Source: Bacteroidales bacterium UBA6397 (lineage in GTDB: Bacteria > Bacteroidota > Bacteroidia > Bacteroidales > UBA932). Taken from it: a stretch of DNA of 64,000 nucleotides. Under the pieces are notes generated by a model. The model saw only the letters and a program-made list of their open reading frames with translations, had not been told where the DNA came from and did no database searches. Positions 26,333 to 34,945 of the stretch are shown here, in pieces. The stretch's first letter is position 1, and each line of letters opens with the position of its first letter. The translations under genes and the position numbers were made by a program. The stretch lies in NCBI GenBank assembly GCA_002439875.1, contig DJQB01000038.1:24528-88527 (forward strand), read 5' to 3'.

Positions 26333-27547
26333 TTAAGCATCATGACGGAAAAGCAGCGAGCTGTCGCCGTAACTCAGGAAGCGAAAACCATGACCAAGAG
26401 CATAGTCATAGATGGTCTTCCAATCGCCACCGACAAACGCGGAAATCAGTAGAATCAGGGTGCTTTCCGGCTGGTGGAAGTTAGTCACCAGTATGTCAAC
26501 CAACCTGAAACGGAAGCCCGGCACTATGATGATCCGCGTGCCGACTTTCAGCTCATCAAGACCTTTCCCCTCCAGAAAGGCAATGACTGCATCCAAAGAA
26601 TCTTCAATAGAATATTCATACTCACGCTCATAAGGGGCCCATTGGTCCACATCCTCAGGCTTACCTTTCTCGATGCAGCTCACACCGACATAGTACAACG
26701 ACTCAAGCGTGCGGACAGAGGTCGTGCCGACCGCTATCAGCTTGCCTTTATTGGCTCGGATGCGCTTGAGAAGGTCAAGAGAGACAACGAACGGCTCCCT
26801 GTGCATCGGATGATCAGCCACATCCGAGCTCTTGACAGGAAGGAAAGTGCCGGCTCCGACATGAAGGCAGACATTCTCACAGTCAATGCCCTTTGCGGAG
26901 ATACTGTCCAAGACGGACTGAGTGAAATGCAATCCTGCTGTAGGGGCTGCCACGGATCCACGAATATGTGCGTACAGAGTCTGGTAGCGTTCAGTGTCAA
27001 TAGATTCCGTCTCACGATTCAAATACGGAGGAATCGGGACAGTGCCGCACAGTTCAAGTACTCTGGAGAACGGGATGCCTCCCTCCCATAGAAACTCCAC
27101 AATTCCCGTCTCACCATTACGCTCGACAAGGCTGACCTTCAATCCCATCGCGGTGATAACCTCATCACCATCAGGATTATACAAGAAAAGAACGTCATTC
27201 TTCCAGCGCTTGGCGTTTCCTATGACACACTTCCATCGGCAACGCTCCGTGGCGGCGAAAGCGGTGTTATATTCAGGAGGATCGATTGGCTCAAGACAGA
27301 AAATCTCTATGTGCGCGCCGGTTTCCCGCTGAAAATGTAGCCTCGCAGGCACAACCTTGGTGTCATTGAATATCATAAGGGAGCCAGAAGGCAGGAGAGA
27401 GGGAATATCCTTGAATATATACTCGCTGACATTGCCGTCCTCATAGCGCAGAAGTTTTGAGGCGTCCCTCTCCGCAAGCGGATACTTCGCTATCAGCTCG
27501 TCAGGAAGATGGTAGTTGTAATCCTCAATTTTTATCGAAGGTATCAT
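26333..27547 (-). CDS. queA: S-adenosylmethionine:tRNA ribosyltransferase-isomerase QueA
   Basis: A 404-residue enzyme that transfers and isomerises the ribosyl part of SAM onto 7-aminomethyl-deazaguanine in tRNA, giving epoxyqueuosine. The family signature runs from YNYHLPDELIAKYPLAERDASKLL at the N-terminus, through SLMIFNDTKVVPARL and VAAPTAGLHFT, to TNFHQPESTLILLISAFVGG near the C-terminus. Length is slightly above the usual 340-360 owing to a middle insertion. A perfect promoter lies at 27572-27602, so the upstream in-frame start at 27601 is ruled out and the ATG at 27547 (MIPSIKIEDY) is correct. Confidence 0.96.
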   Translation of the reverse strand: MIPSIKIEDYNYHLPDELIAKYPLAERDASKLLRYEDGNVSEYIFKDIPSLLPSGSLMIFNDTKVVPARLHFQRETGAHIEIFCLEPIDPPEYNTAFAATERCRWKCVIGNAKRWKNDVLFLYNPDGDEVITAMGLKVSLVERNGETGIVEFLWEGGIPFSRVLELCGTVPIPPYLNRETESIDTERYQTLYAHIRGSVAAPTAGLHFTQSVLDSISAKGIDCENVCLHVGAGTFLPVKSSDVADHPMHREPFVVSLDLLKRIRANKGKLIAVGTTSVRTLESLYYVGVSCIEKGKPEDVDQWAPYEREYEYSIEDSLDAVIAFLEGKGLDELKVGTRIIIVPGFRFRLVDILVTNFHQPESTLILLISAFVGGDWKTIYDYALGHGFRFLSYGDSSLLFRHDA

Positions 27548-27571
27548 CTCGTTGAGATTTAAAATTCCATA

Positions 27572-27602
27572 CAAAGTTAACCTAACTATAAGAAATATCA
27601 AA
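27572..27602 (-). promoter_or_regulatory. Promoter of queA
   Basis: Minus-strand TTTG at 27602-27599, 19-base spacer, TAACTTTG at 27579-27572. Predicted transcript start near 27565, about 18 bases before the queA ATG. Confidence 0.8.
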
Positions 27603-28000
27603 TTCTCGAATAGGTCCGTTATCTAAACATTTTAGTATCCAAATTTGATTTACATATCTAAATTTAATAGTAATATTTGTAAACTACAAGCAATTTTATA
27701 ACTCTGGTTAAATATGTATAATAAGGAATTTTTATCGAATGCGAATTTCATAAGTAATTTTGTCAATATTAGATATTTATCTAGACTTAAATAAATTATT
27801 GATTTAAGTTAGGGCGTAAACTTTCACCGCAAGTAGATATTTCACAAAAATCATAGAAATAGATTCTCGCTCAACTTATTAATAACAAATAATTTATTAT
27901 AGTTTAGCTACATTAGTTTCTAATTAAGTTACGCTTTTCCCCTAATCCATTTTACTTTTGTAACACCGAGTTTGGTGTTGATTTTTACATCCGATTGTGT
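27603..28000. other. AT-rich intergenic region without a gene
   Basis: About 400 bases, clearly richer in A and T than the flanking genes. I find no convincing ORF. It holds a TAATTTTG -7-like match at 27755-27762 and an AT-only hairpin (ACTTAAAT at 27785-27792 with ATTTAAGT at 27802-27809). It may contain an unrecognised small RNA or be the scar of an old insertion; nothing decides between these. Confidence 0.4.
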
Positions 28001-28026
28001 TAATTTTGTATACAAATCACATTTGT
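28001..28026 (+). promoter_or_regulatory. Promoter and autoregulatory operator of the XRE regulator
   Basis: The -7 box TAATTTTG (28001-28008) overlaps the perfect palindrome TTTGTATACAAA (28005-28016). Directly next to it ACAAAT-CAC-ATTTGT (28012-28026) forms a second inverted repeat ending one base before the ATG at 28028. Together they give three phased half-sites of the form ATTTGTA/TACAAAT covering the transcription start, a typical layout for self-repression by a Cro/C1-type protein (inference). Confidence 0.6.
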
Positions 28027-28027
28027 A

Positions 28028-28462
28028 ATGAAAAACAGATTGCAAAGATTTTTGGACGCTGAGAACATCACACAGTCACAACTGGCGGAAAAACTGGGGG
28101 TGGCCAAGGCCAGCATATCGCATATTCTTGCTGGCAGGAACAAACCAGGGTTTGACTTCATTCAGAGCATAGCGCAGTGCTACCCTGATTTGAATCTTGA
28201 TTGGCTGATAGCAGGCAAAGGGAAAATGTTTAAATCCCAGACCATACAACCGGCCATGGAGTTGCCTATGCCTACCAATATTAAAGAAAGCGGCCAATTA
28301 TTCGATTCTCAAGAGCCTGGTCTGTTCCCAGAAATGACGGAACAGCCTGAACATCAAATCCAAACAGGACAAGTCTCCCCTGCCGGATCCAAACCTGTTC
28401 AACCAAGGATATCGAAGATTCTGGTTTTCTATGACAACGGGACATTCAAAGAGATAGATTGA
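28028..28462 (+). CDS. XRE-family (Cro/C1-type) transcriptional regulator
   Basis: A 144-residue DNA-binding protein. Residues 3-60 are a helix-turn-helix domain (RLQRFLDAENITQSQLAEKLGVAKASISHILAGRNKP), followed by the LNLDWLIAGKGKMF motif that closes this domain in many Bacteroidota regulators. The middle is a Pro/Gln-rich linker. The C-terminus (ISKILVFYDNGTFKEI) is a short conserved-looking tail, perhaps for dimerisation. Two overlapping palindromes in its own promoter suggest autoregulation. It has no peptidase domain, so it is not a LexA-like switch. Other targets are unknown; pyrD, downstream, has its own -7 box. Confidence 0.88.
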   Translation: MKNRLQRFLDAENITQSQLAEKLGVAKASISHILAGRNKPGFDFIQSIAQCYPDLNLDWLIAGKGKMFKSQTIQPAMELPMPTNIKESGQLFDSQEPGLFPEMTEQPEHQIQTGQVSPAGSKPVQPRISKILVFYDNGTFKEID

Positions 28463-28507
28463 CAGTATATTTCGAGGAAATCCTTTCAACGTTCTGATGT
28501 TTTTGTC

Positions 28508-28515
28508 TAAATTTG
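28508..28515 (+). promoter_or_regulatory. -7 box for pyrD
   Basis: TAAATTTG 52 bases before the pyrD ATG; no clear -33 element. Confidence 0.45.
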
Positions 28516-28566
28516 TTGTCATTAACTGGAGGGCGGAATATATAACGCGACACTGGTAAAGCATCA

Positions 28567-29622
28567 ATGAATATGTACAGACAGTTCATAAGGCCAATCT
28601 TATTCAAATTTCCACCGGAAACGGCACATGATCTCACATTCAAAGGGCTTAAGTTTCTTCGGCATATTCCTTTTGCGGGAAGGCTGTTGAAGCTGATTTA
28701 CAGCCACAAGACTCCGTCACTGTCAAGGAACGTGTTTGGGATCGACTTCCCGTCTCCGCTCGGTCTTGCGGCCGGCTTGGACAAGAATGGAGAATTGTAC
28801 AACGAACTCTCGTGGTTCGGCTTCTCATTCATAGAGATCGGCTCCCTTACCCCGGAAGCCCAGCCTGGTAATCCGAAACCGCGTCTGTTCCGGCTTCCGC
28901 AGGACAATGCCATCATCAACCGGATGGGAATCAATAACAAAGGGATACGAAACGCAATCCAGAATATTCAAAAAGACCCTCCGAAAACAATACTTGCAGC
29001 AAGTATAGCAAAGAACAGCACAAGCGCGTCTGACGAGGACACAATAGCCGACTACAAGAAAGGCTTCTCTTTCATGTACGACTTTGTGGACATGTTCACC
29101 ATCAATGTCTCTTGTCCTAATGTTCATGGTCTCCAGAGCCTTCAGGACGTTTCCTACCTTTCAGACATACTCGATCCGCTGCTTGACCTTAGGATCTGCT
29201 ACGACACTTACAAGCCGATTCTGGTCAAAGTCTCTCCAGACATACCATCCGAGGAGTTGGACGAGATACTGAAATACTGCATGCAATCCGGGATTGACGG
29301 AATCGTGGCCGGTAACACAACAAGATCACGTGACGGGCTTAAGACTGACAAGGCAAGAATTGAGAGGATTGGAAACGGTGGACTCTCCGGGGCACCTTTG
29401 TACGAGAAGAGCCTCGCTATGGTCAAGCATATTCATCAGTTCACGTCCGGCAGGCTGCCAGTGGTTGGGGTGGGAGGAATAATGTCGCCGGAACAGGCAA
29501 AGGAAATGCTTGAAGCAGGAGCTAGCCTGATTGAGATTTACACAGGGTTCATATACGAAGGACCTTCATTGGTGAAAAAAATCAATAAATACTTGGAAGC
29601 CACTCTCCAAAATAAAAACTAA
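28567..29622 (+). CDS. pyrD: Dihydroorotate dehydrogenase (quinone), class 2
   Basis: A 351-residue flavoprotein that oxidises dihydroorotate to orotate in pyrimidine synthesis and passes electrons to the quinone pool. The N-terminal extension (FIRPILFKFPPETAHDLTFKGLKFL) is the membrane-binding helix pair of class 2 enzymes. The substrate and FMN motifs are FPSPLGLAAGLDKNGE, INRMGINNKG, FTINVSCPNVHG with the catalytic Ser, KVSPD, IVAGNTT and VGVGGIMSPEQA. The start could be either ATG of ATGAATATG. The cinA gene follows six bases later, so the two are co-transcribed. Confidence 0.95.
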   Translation: MNMYRQFIRPILFKFPPETAHDLTFKGLKFLRHIPFAGRLLKLIYSHKTPSLSRNVFGIDFPSPLGLAAGLDKNGELYNELSWFGFSFIEIGSLTPEAQPGNPKPRLFRLPQDNAIINRMGINNKGIRNAIQNIQKDPPKTILAASIAKNSTSASDEDTIADYKKGFSFMYDFVDMFTINVSCPNVHGLQSLQDVSYLSDILDPLLDLRICYDTYKPILVKVSPDIPSEELDEILKYCMQSGIDGIVAGNTTRSRDGLKTDKARIERIGNGGLSGAPLYEKSLAMVKHIHQFTSGRLPVVGVGGIMSPEQAKEMLEAGASLIEIYTGFIYEGPSLVKKINKYLEATLQNKN

Positions 29623-29628
29623 CGGAAT

Positions 29629-30897
29629 ATGACAAATGCATCAATCTGCACTATCGGGGATGAGATTCTGATCGGCCAGATAGTAGATACTAATTCATCA
29701 CAAATATCATGCGCTCTCGAGGAAATCGGAGTGAAAGTTACCCGCATGCTTTCTTTCGGAGACAACCATACCGAGATTGTCAATAATTTAACGAATGAAC
29801 TTACTCATAATGAAATAGTCATCTCAACCGGAGGCCTTGGCCCAACCAAGGACGACATCACGAAAGCAGCGCTGGCTGAGATTTCAGGAAGCAAAGGCTA
29901 TGTTACCAACAAAGGGCAACTGAAAATGGTCCACGAGATTCTTCACGCCAGAGGTCTCGATGTCCTGGACATCAACAAGGCTCAGGCTCTCGTTCCTGAC
30001 ACTTGCGAAGTTATTGTCAACCACCTTGGCACGGCACCGATTATGGTGTTCCGCTTTCCGCGGGAAAGGTTCGGTCACGCTGCTACTCTCTATGCCCTTC
30101 CAGGGGTCCCGTTCGAGGCCATCGGAGCTATTCCGGATGTTATCAAAGATGTGAAAGATCACAACGACCTTACTGACATATTCCATAAGTGTGTGATGGT
30201 CTTTGGCTTGGCAGAATCTGCCCTTTCCAGGGAAATCGAATCTTGGGAAGACAGTCTGCCGAAGGACATGCACCTTGCCTACCTTCCAAATCCATTGACA
30301 GGAGTACGTCTCAGGCTATCCATCTACGGAGGTTCGAAAGATGAGGAGGAAAGACGTATAGACGGAGCCTTCGCGCGACTGAAGCCGATTCTGGGGGACA
30401 AGATATATTCATACAAAGACGACACCTTGGAGAATGCCGTAGGGGCACTGCTGCGTGGCACGGGAATGACCCTCAGCGCAGCGGAATCCTGCACCGGCGG
30501 CAAGATTTCTTCATTGATCACCTCCGTTCCCGGGGCTTCTGAATATTACCTCGGCTCCGTCACCTCCTACGCCATAGCGATAAAGGAAAAAGTACTTGGC
30601 GTGCCTGATGCGACTATTTATGAATATGGAGTGGTGAGTTCCGAAGTGGCCACTGCCATGGCCGAAGGGGTAAGAAATTTAACCGGGAGTACCTACGCTG
30701 TTTCGACCACAGGATTGGCCGGCCCCGGAGGCGATGAGCACAACCCGGTAGGCACAGTATGGATAGGAATCGCTGGCCCAAACGGCACAAAATCGATAAA
30801 CAAAGTCTATAAAAACGACAGAAAAAGAAATATAGAGAGATTTGCGGCCTCCGCGCTCGATGAACTCAGACTATTCATCCTTAATGACCGTAAATAA
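29629..30897 (+). CDS. cinA: CinA family protein (ADP-ribose pyrophosphatase / NMN deamidase)
   Basis: A 422-residue two-domain protein. The N-terminal MoaB/MocF-like COG1058 domain begins ASICTIGDEILIGQIVDTNSS and has the STGGLGPTKDDITKAAL motif. The C-terminal PncC-type domain has LSAAESCTGGKISSLIT, GVVSSEVATAMAEGV and TTGLAGPGGDEHNPVGTVWIG, the NMN-deamidase signature. It recycles pyridine nucleotides and hydrolyses ADP-ribose. The old name competence/damage-inducible protein refers to its operon in other bacteria. It is coupled to pyrD and ends at a strong palindromic terminator. Confidence 0.95.
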   Translation: MTNASICTIGDEILIGQIVDTNSSQISCALEEIGVKVTRMLSFGDNHTEIVNNLTNELTHNEIVISTGGLGPTKDDITKAALAEISGSKGYVTNKGQLKMVHEILHARGLDVLDINKAQALVPDTCEVIVNHLGTAPIMVFRFPRERFGHAATLYALPGVPFEAIGAIPDVIKDVKDHNDLTDIFHKCVMVFGLAESALSREIESWEDSLPKDMHLAYLPNPLTGVRLRLSIYGGSKDEEERRIDGAFARLKPILGDKIYSYKDDTLENAVGALLRGTGMTLSAAESCTGGKISSLITSVPGASEYYLGSVTSYAIAIKEKVLGVPDATIYEYGVVSSEVATAMAEGVRNLTGSTYAVSTTGLAGPGGDEHNPVGTVWIGIAGPNGTKSINKVYKNDRKRNIERFAASALDELRLFILNDRK

Positions 30898-30910
30898 TTA
30901 GCAATCAATT

Positions 30911-30953
30911 GCGGTAACAGAAATGTTTATTCAATAAACATTTCTGTTACCGC
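30911..30953. terminator. Bidirectional terminator, 43-base near-perfect palindrome
   Basis: Two 21-base arms (30911-30931 and 30933-30953) are exact reverse complements around a single base. It lies 13 bases after the cinA stop and 22 bases before the stop of the convergent dipeptidase gene, so it can end both transcripts. An outer AATTAGC/GCTAATT pair can extend it. Confidence 0.75.
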
Positions 30954-30975
30954 TAATTATATTGCCTTTGAGCGA

Positions 30976-32058
30976 TTATTTATCAGCCTTTTCGCTCACT
31001 TCATTGAAAACTCTGAGGAAATTCCTGCCAGCCACCTTTTCAATCTGGCCATCGGTATATCCTCTTCGAGACATCTCATCAAAGATCACTCTGATTTTTG
31101 AGACATTTTCAAGTCCTACCGGTGTTACCTCAATCCCATCAAAGTCAGAACCTATTCCCACACTGTCAATGCCGGCGACTTTCACTGCATGGTCTATGTG
31201 ATCCACTACATCTTTATAAGAAGGTCTCGGCAGAGCCGCCATCTCATCCTGAACGGCATTCCATGCGGCAGCCTTTACCGGGTTCAATGGATCACTGATC
31301 CAATCCTGCTCCGTCCAACTCTTCGATTCGAGGCCGGAATCCGACAAAGTCTTAGCGAACGCATCCGAAAGAAACACAGGATAGAAATTGATTTGGATGA
31401 CACCGCCCTTGTCAGCGAGAGACCTGAGCATCTGATCGGACATATTCCTTCTATGATGTGCTAACGCACGGCAGCAAGAATGAGTGGAGACGATTGGAGA
31501 CTTGGAACACCTGAGCACATCGTAGAATGTCTCGTCCGAAGCATGGGCGATGTCAATGATCATTCCGAGACGATTCATTTCCGCTACCACTTCCCTGCCA
31601 AACGGGCTTAATCCGTGCCAGCGTTGCCCTTGAGCGGCAGAGTCCGCGATTTCATTGTCCGCATTGTGTGTCAAGGTAATATATCGGACACCAAGACGAT
31701 GGAATACACGAAGGAGAGAAAGGGATTTCTGAATCGGCGCACCATTTTCCATGCCGATGAATATCGAGACAAGTCCCTTGGACTTGTTGCGCAGAGCATC
31801 TTCCGGAGACATTGCAAGCGCTGCTTGATCAGGATTAGCACCGACCTGATCATAAACTTTTCCAATCATCTCCAAGGCATGACGCGTGGATGCATCAGGA
31901 GTCATGTCCGCAGAAGTGTACAAGGCAAAGAATGAAGCGTCAACCCCACCGGTCTTAAGCTTCGGCAGATCGACATGCCCCCTTTCATTGTCTATTCCGA
32001 TGTCGCGCCCCCTCATCATCATCGTCGGGGTGTCGCAATGAGAATCAAGTACGAACAT
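30976..32058 (-). CDS. Membrane dipeptidase, peptidase family M19
   Basis: A 360-residue zinc dipeptidase (renal-dipeptidase type) that cleaves dipeptides, including ones with D-residues. The zinc site shows as DSHCDTP (residues 5-11), GMENGAPI, DIAHASD, STHSCCRALAHHRRNMSD and GIGSDFDGI. No signal peptide is visible, so it is probably cytoplasmic. Its ATG overlaps the TAA of the upstream GIN-domain gene by one base, a tight coupling at the end of the valS-tat minus-strand run. Confidence 0.93.
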   Translation of the reverse strand: MFVLDSHCDTPTMMMRGRDIGIDNERGHVDLPKLKTGGVDASFFALYTSADMTPDASTRHALEMIGKVYDQVGANPDQAALAMSPEDALRNKSKGLVSIFIGMENGAPIQKSLSLLRVFHRLGVRYITLTHNADNEIADSAAQGQRWHGLSPFGREVVAEMNRLGMIIDIAHASDETFYDVLRCSKSPIVSTHSCCRALAHHRRNMSDQMLRSLADKGGVIQINFYPVFLSDAFAKTLSDSGLESKSWTEQDWISDPLNPVKAAAWNAVQDEMAALPRPSYKDVVDHIDHAVKVAGIDSVGIGSDFDGIEVTPVGLENVSKIRVIFDEMSRRGYTDGQIEKVAGRNFLRVFNEVSEKADK

Positions 32059-32963
32059 TACTGACGAGTGACTGAGGCGTTCTGAATCTTCACTATCTTG
32101 ATTAGTGGATCACCTGAGTAGCAGACACTCGCCCCCTTGCCAAGGTCAAGAGACAGATTCTGGCCAGGTGTCACGGTCAGTTCTGCCCCGTCAAGCGAGA
32201 CATTCACATCATTCACACTCATCGTCACAGCGTCAATCTTTGACGAACCTCCTTTGCCAGTGACAGCCAATGTGTTTGCCTTTCCGGAGAGGGAGAGCCT
32301 CGCGCTGCCTGCCGTGCAGACTGACGCAGTCTCACATTGCCCATTGATGGCAAGGTCGGCAGAACCGGAATTGTTGACTTCAAGAGTCTTGGCTGAATAT
32401 TCAAGAACTACGCTGGCGCTTCCGTCGGCATTGACGGTGACTTTGTCCAGCGTCTTGACATTAAAGGTAGACAACTTAGACTTTTTGTTGACGGAGATCA
32501 CCGCCGAGTTTGCGTTGACATTCAGATTTGTTATGCTTGATGACCCGGTAAGACTCAGTTTAAAATCATTTGAGTTCAGACTACTACTGGAAGAAAAAGT
32601 GCAATTATCATTCAATGTAATAGCATTAAGCACCGGAACATAAACTGTGGCTTCAAGTACAGGTCCATCCGAGTTCTTACCCTTGAATGATTTCTTTACT
32701 TCTTTCGGAACTGATTTCTCATCTATGCCAATGTACAATGTTCCGGCTTTCACATAGCATTGGATGTAGCTCTCAAGAGCATCGCTTACCTTAAACTTTG
32801 CATTGTACCCATCTCTCTCTATCATCGTGACATTGAATCCGTCTGAAACGGAGATGGCATCGAACTCGGAATACTCATGCTCGATAGTCCGTGTCTGCGC
32901 CACGGAAAGAGCCGATGTTAAAGTTACAATAACGATAGCGGTAAACAAAGGTCTGATATTCAT
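32058..32963 (-). CDS. Exported GIN-domain (DUF2807) protein
   Basis: A 301-residue protein with a cleavable signal peptide (MNIRPLFTAIVIVTLTSALSVAQ) and then the head GIN pattern EHEYSEFDAISVSDGFNVTMIERDG. The rest is a repetitive right-handed beta-helix-like series (LSLTGSSSITNLNVNANSAVI, VTVNADGSASVVLEYSAK, LEVNNSGSADLAINGQ), typical of DUF2807 proteins that are periplasmic or surface-bound. Function is unknown; polymer binding is suspected for the fold. It lies between the ABC-F ATPase gene (23-base gap) and the dipeptidase gene (one-base overlap). Confidence 0.88.
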   Translation of the reverse strand: MNIRPLFTAIVIVTLTSALSVAQTRTIEHEYSEFDAISVSDGFNVTMIERDGYNAKFKVSDALESYIQCYVKAGTLYIGIDEKSVPKEVKKSFKGKNSDGPVLEATVYVPVLNAITLNDNCTFSSSSSLNSNDFKLSLTGSSSITNLNVNANSAVISVNKKSKLSTFNVKTLDKVTVNADGSASVVLEYSAKTLEVNNSGSADLAINGQCETASVCTAGSARLSLSGKANTLAVTGKGGSSKIDAVTMSVNDVNVSLDGAELTVTPGQNLSLDLGKGASVCYSGDPLIKIVKIQNASVTRQ

Positions 32964-32986
32964 TTGGCTTAAATATTAAAGATTTT

Positions 32987-34945
32987 CTAATTATCCAACT
33001 TCCCCATCAGGGACTCCCATTCCGCCGTCTTGTGGTCAAGCTCGCGTTTGTCCTCAAGGTAGGTTCTAGTAAGCTCCATGATGTCGTCTCCAGTTCCTGG
33101 ATTGGAGAGAATCCTTTCGATGTCCTTCATCCTCGCCTCCACCTTGCCGATCTCAGACTCGAGGAACTCCACCCTGTGACGTATTCTGCGTATTTCCTTT
33201 GAATCGTTTCTCCTTTGCTCGAATTTCTTCTGGGCAATATCCTTTTTCGAGGCGGGACTCTCTACGGTCTCAATGACTTTGGCATCGGCCGCGTCCACTT
33301 TGGGAGCAAAACGTCTCTCAAGTTCCTGCAGGTTCTCTATCTTCCTCTCCTCCAAGAAGTCATGCACGCTTCCAAGATGTTCCTTGACCTTCCCGTCACG
33401 GAATTCGTACATCTTGTCGACCAGCCCTTCAAGGAAGTCACGGTCGTGTGAGACCACAATCAGCGTACCATCGTAAGCTTTCAAGGCCTGCTTAAGGATG
33501 TCCTTGGACTTGATGTCCATATGGTTTGTCGGCTCGTCAAGCGCCAGCACGTTGTATGGCTGAAGCATGAATTTAGCCATCCCTAGACGCGCGCGCTCTC
33601 CACCAGAAAGGACGCTTACCTTCTTATCGATGTCCTCACCACGGAACAGGAACTGCGCAAGGATGTCACGAAGTTTGTTTCGGACATCTCCTACTGCTAT
33701 GTTGTCAAGTGTCTCCCAAACTGTAAGATTTGGATCAAGGATATCCTCTTGATTCTGTGCATAATACCCAATAGAAACATTGTAGCCGATCTTGGCCTCT
33801 CCACTGATAGGCTGCAACTCTCCCGTTATCACACGCATAAGCGTGGTCTTTCCCTCACCGTTACGTCCGATCAAGGCCACCTTCTCTCCCCTCCTAACCT
33901 CAATATCGGCGTTTTTGAAAACAACCTTATCCGGATATCCTACTGTCAGATCCTTGCCTTTGAAAACAATGTCTCCGGAACGTGGAGCCGGGGGGAATTT
34001 TACAGTAAGCGTGACGTTATCCGTCTCGTCAATCTCCACTCTTTCAAGCTTTTCAAGCTGTTTGATGCGGGACTGAACCTGATTGGACTTGGTCGGCTTG
34101 TAGCGGAAGCGGTTGATGAAATCCTCAGTCTTCTCGATCATCTTCTGCTGGTTCTCGTAAGCCGCCAACTGCTGAGCAAGCCTTTCCTTCCGCAATTCGA
34201 CATACTTGCTGTACGGAACCTTGTAGTCATGAATATGACCGAGCATGATCTCGACAGTACGGTTTGTGACGTTGTCCAGGAACCGCCTGTCGTGGGAAAC
34301 AAGCAGCAAGGAGCCGCGGTGACCTTTAAGATAATCCTCAAGCCATTCGATTGACTCGATGTCAAGGTGGTTGGTAGGCTCGTCCAAAAGCAGGACATCA
34401 GGTTCTGACAACAGGATCTTCGCCAGTTCGATGCGCATATTCCAACCCTGGCTGAAAGTCTCGGTTCTTCTCCCAAAATCCTCATCTTTGAATCCCAATC
34501 CAAGAAGGGTCTTCTGAGCCATCACCTCAGGAGGCTCCGACTGGCTCATCGCCATCGCATCAGTAAGATCATTAAGGCGGTTGATTAGCGAGAGATATTC
34601 ATTAGACTCGTAATCAGTCCTTTCCGCCAACTGGGAGTTCACACTGTCGAGTTCCGTCTGGATCTCTGTGATGTGGTCAAATGCGGTCAAGGTCTCCTCC
34701 ATCACGGTTCTCCCTTTGTGATGCTCCATGATTTGGGGAAGATAACCGATGCGCAGGTCATGGGGTTTGTCAATGCTTCCTGAAGTCGGAATCTGAAGGC
34801 CGCATATCAGTTTCATGATCGTGGACTTCCCCGCTCCGTTCTTGCCCACAAGCCCTATCTTGTCCTTCTCACTGATGTGAAAATCGATGTTATCCAATAA
34901 AGTGTAGCCGCCATAGGCCACTGTCAACCCATTGATTGAAATCAT
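32987..34945 (-). CDS. ABC-F family ATPase
   Basis: A 652-residue cytoplasmic protein with two ABC domains and no membrane segments, the ABC-F layout of ribosome-associated translation factors. The first domain has LVGKNGAGKSTIMKLI, the degenerate signature FSQGWNMRIELAKILL and VLLLDEPTNHLDI. The linker (RYKPTKSNQVQSRIKQLEKLERV) is the P-site-tRNA-interaction region. The second domain has LIGRNGEGKTTLMRV, LSGGERARLGMAKFML and VLALDEPTNHMDI. The C-terminal coiled coil (from about 560) resembles Uup. Whether it acts as EttA/Uup-like factor or in antibiotic protection is not readable. Its ATG overlaps the tatC stop. Confidence 0.93.
   Translation of the reverse strand: MISINGLTVAYGGYTLLDNIDFHISEKDKIGLVGKNGAGKSTIMKLICGLQIPTSGSIDKPHDLRIGYLPQIMEHHKGRTVMEETLTAFDHITEIQTELDSVNSQLAERTDYESNEYLSLINRLNDLTDAMAMSQSEPPEVMAQKTLLGLGFKDEDFGRRTETFSQGWNMRIELAKILLSEPDVLLLDEPTNHLDIESIEWLEDYLKGHRGSLLLVSHDRRFLDNVTNRTVEIMLGHIHDYKVPYSKYVELRKERLAQQLAAYENQQKMIEKTEDFINRFRYKPTKSNQVQSRIKQLEKLERVEIDETDNVTLTVKFPPAPRSGDIVFKGKDLTVGYPDKVVFKNADIEVRRGEKVALIGRNGEGKTTLMRVITGELQPISGEAKIGYNVSIGYYAQNQEDILDPNLTVWETLDNIAVGDVRNKLRDILAQFLFRGEDIDKKVSVLSGGERARLGMAKFMLQPYNVLALDEPTNHMDIKSKDILKQALKAYDGTLIVVSHDRDFLEGLVDKMYEFRDGKVKEHLGSVHDFLEERKIENLQELERRFAPKVDAADAKVIETVESPASKKDIAQKKFEQRRNDSKEIRRIRHRVEFLESEIGKVEARMKDIERILSNPGTGDDIMELTRTYLEDKRELDHKTAEWESLMGKLDN

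Noticed and set aside
27548..27601. 18-residue N-terminal extension of QueA
   Set aside because: It overlaps a perfect promoter (27572-27602); the family starts at the ATG at 27547.
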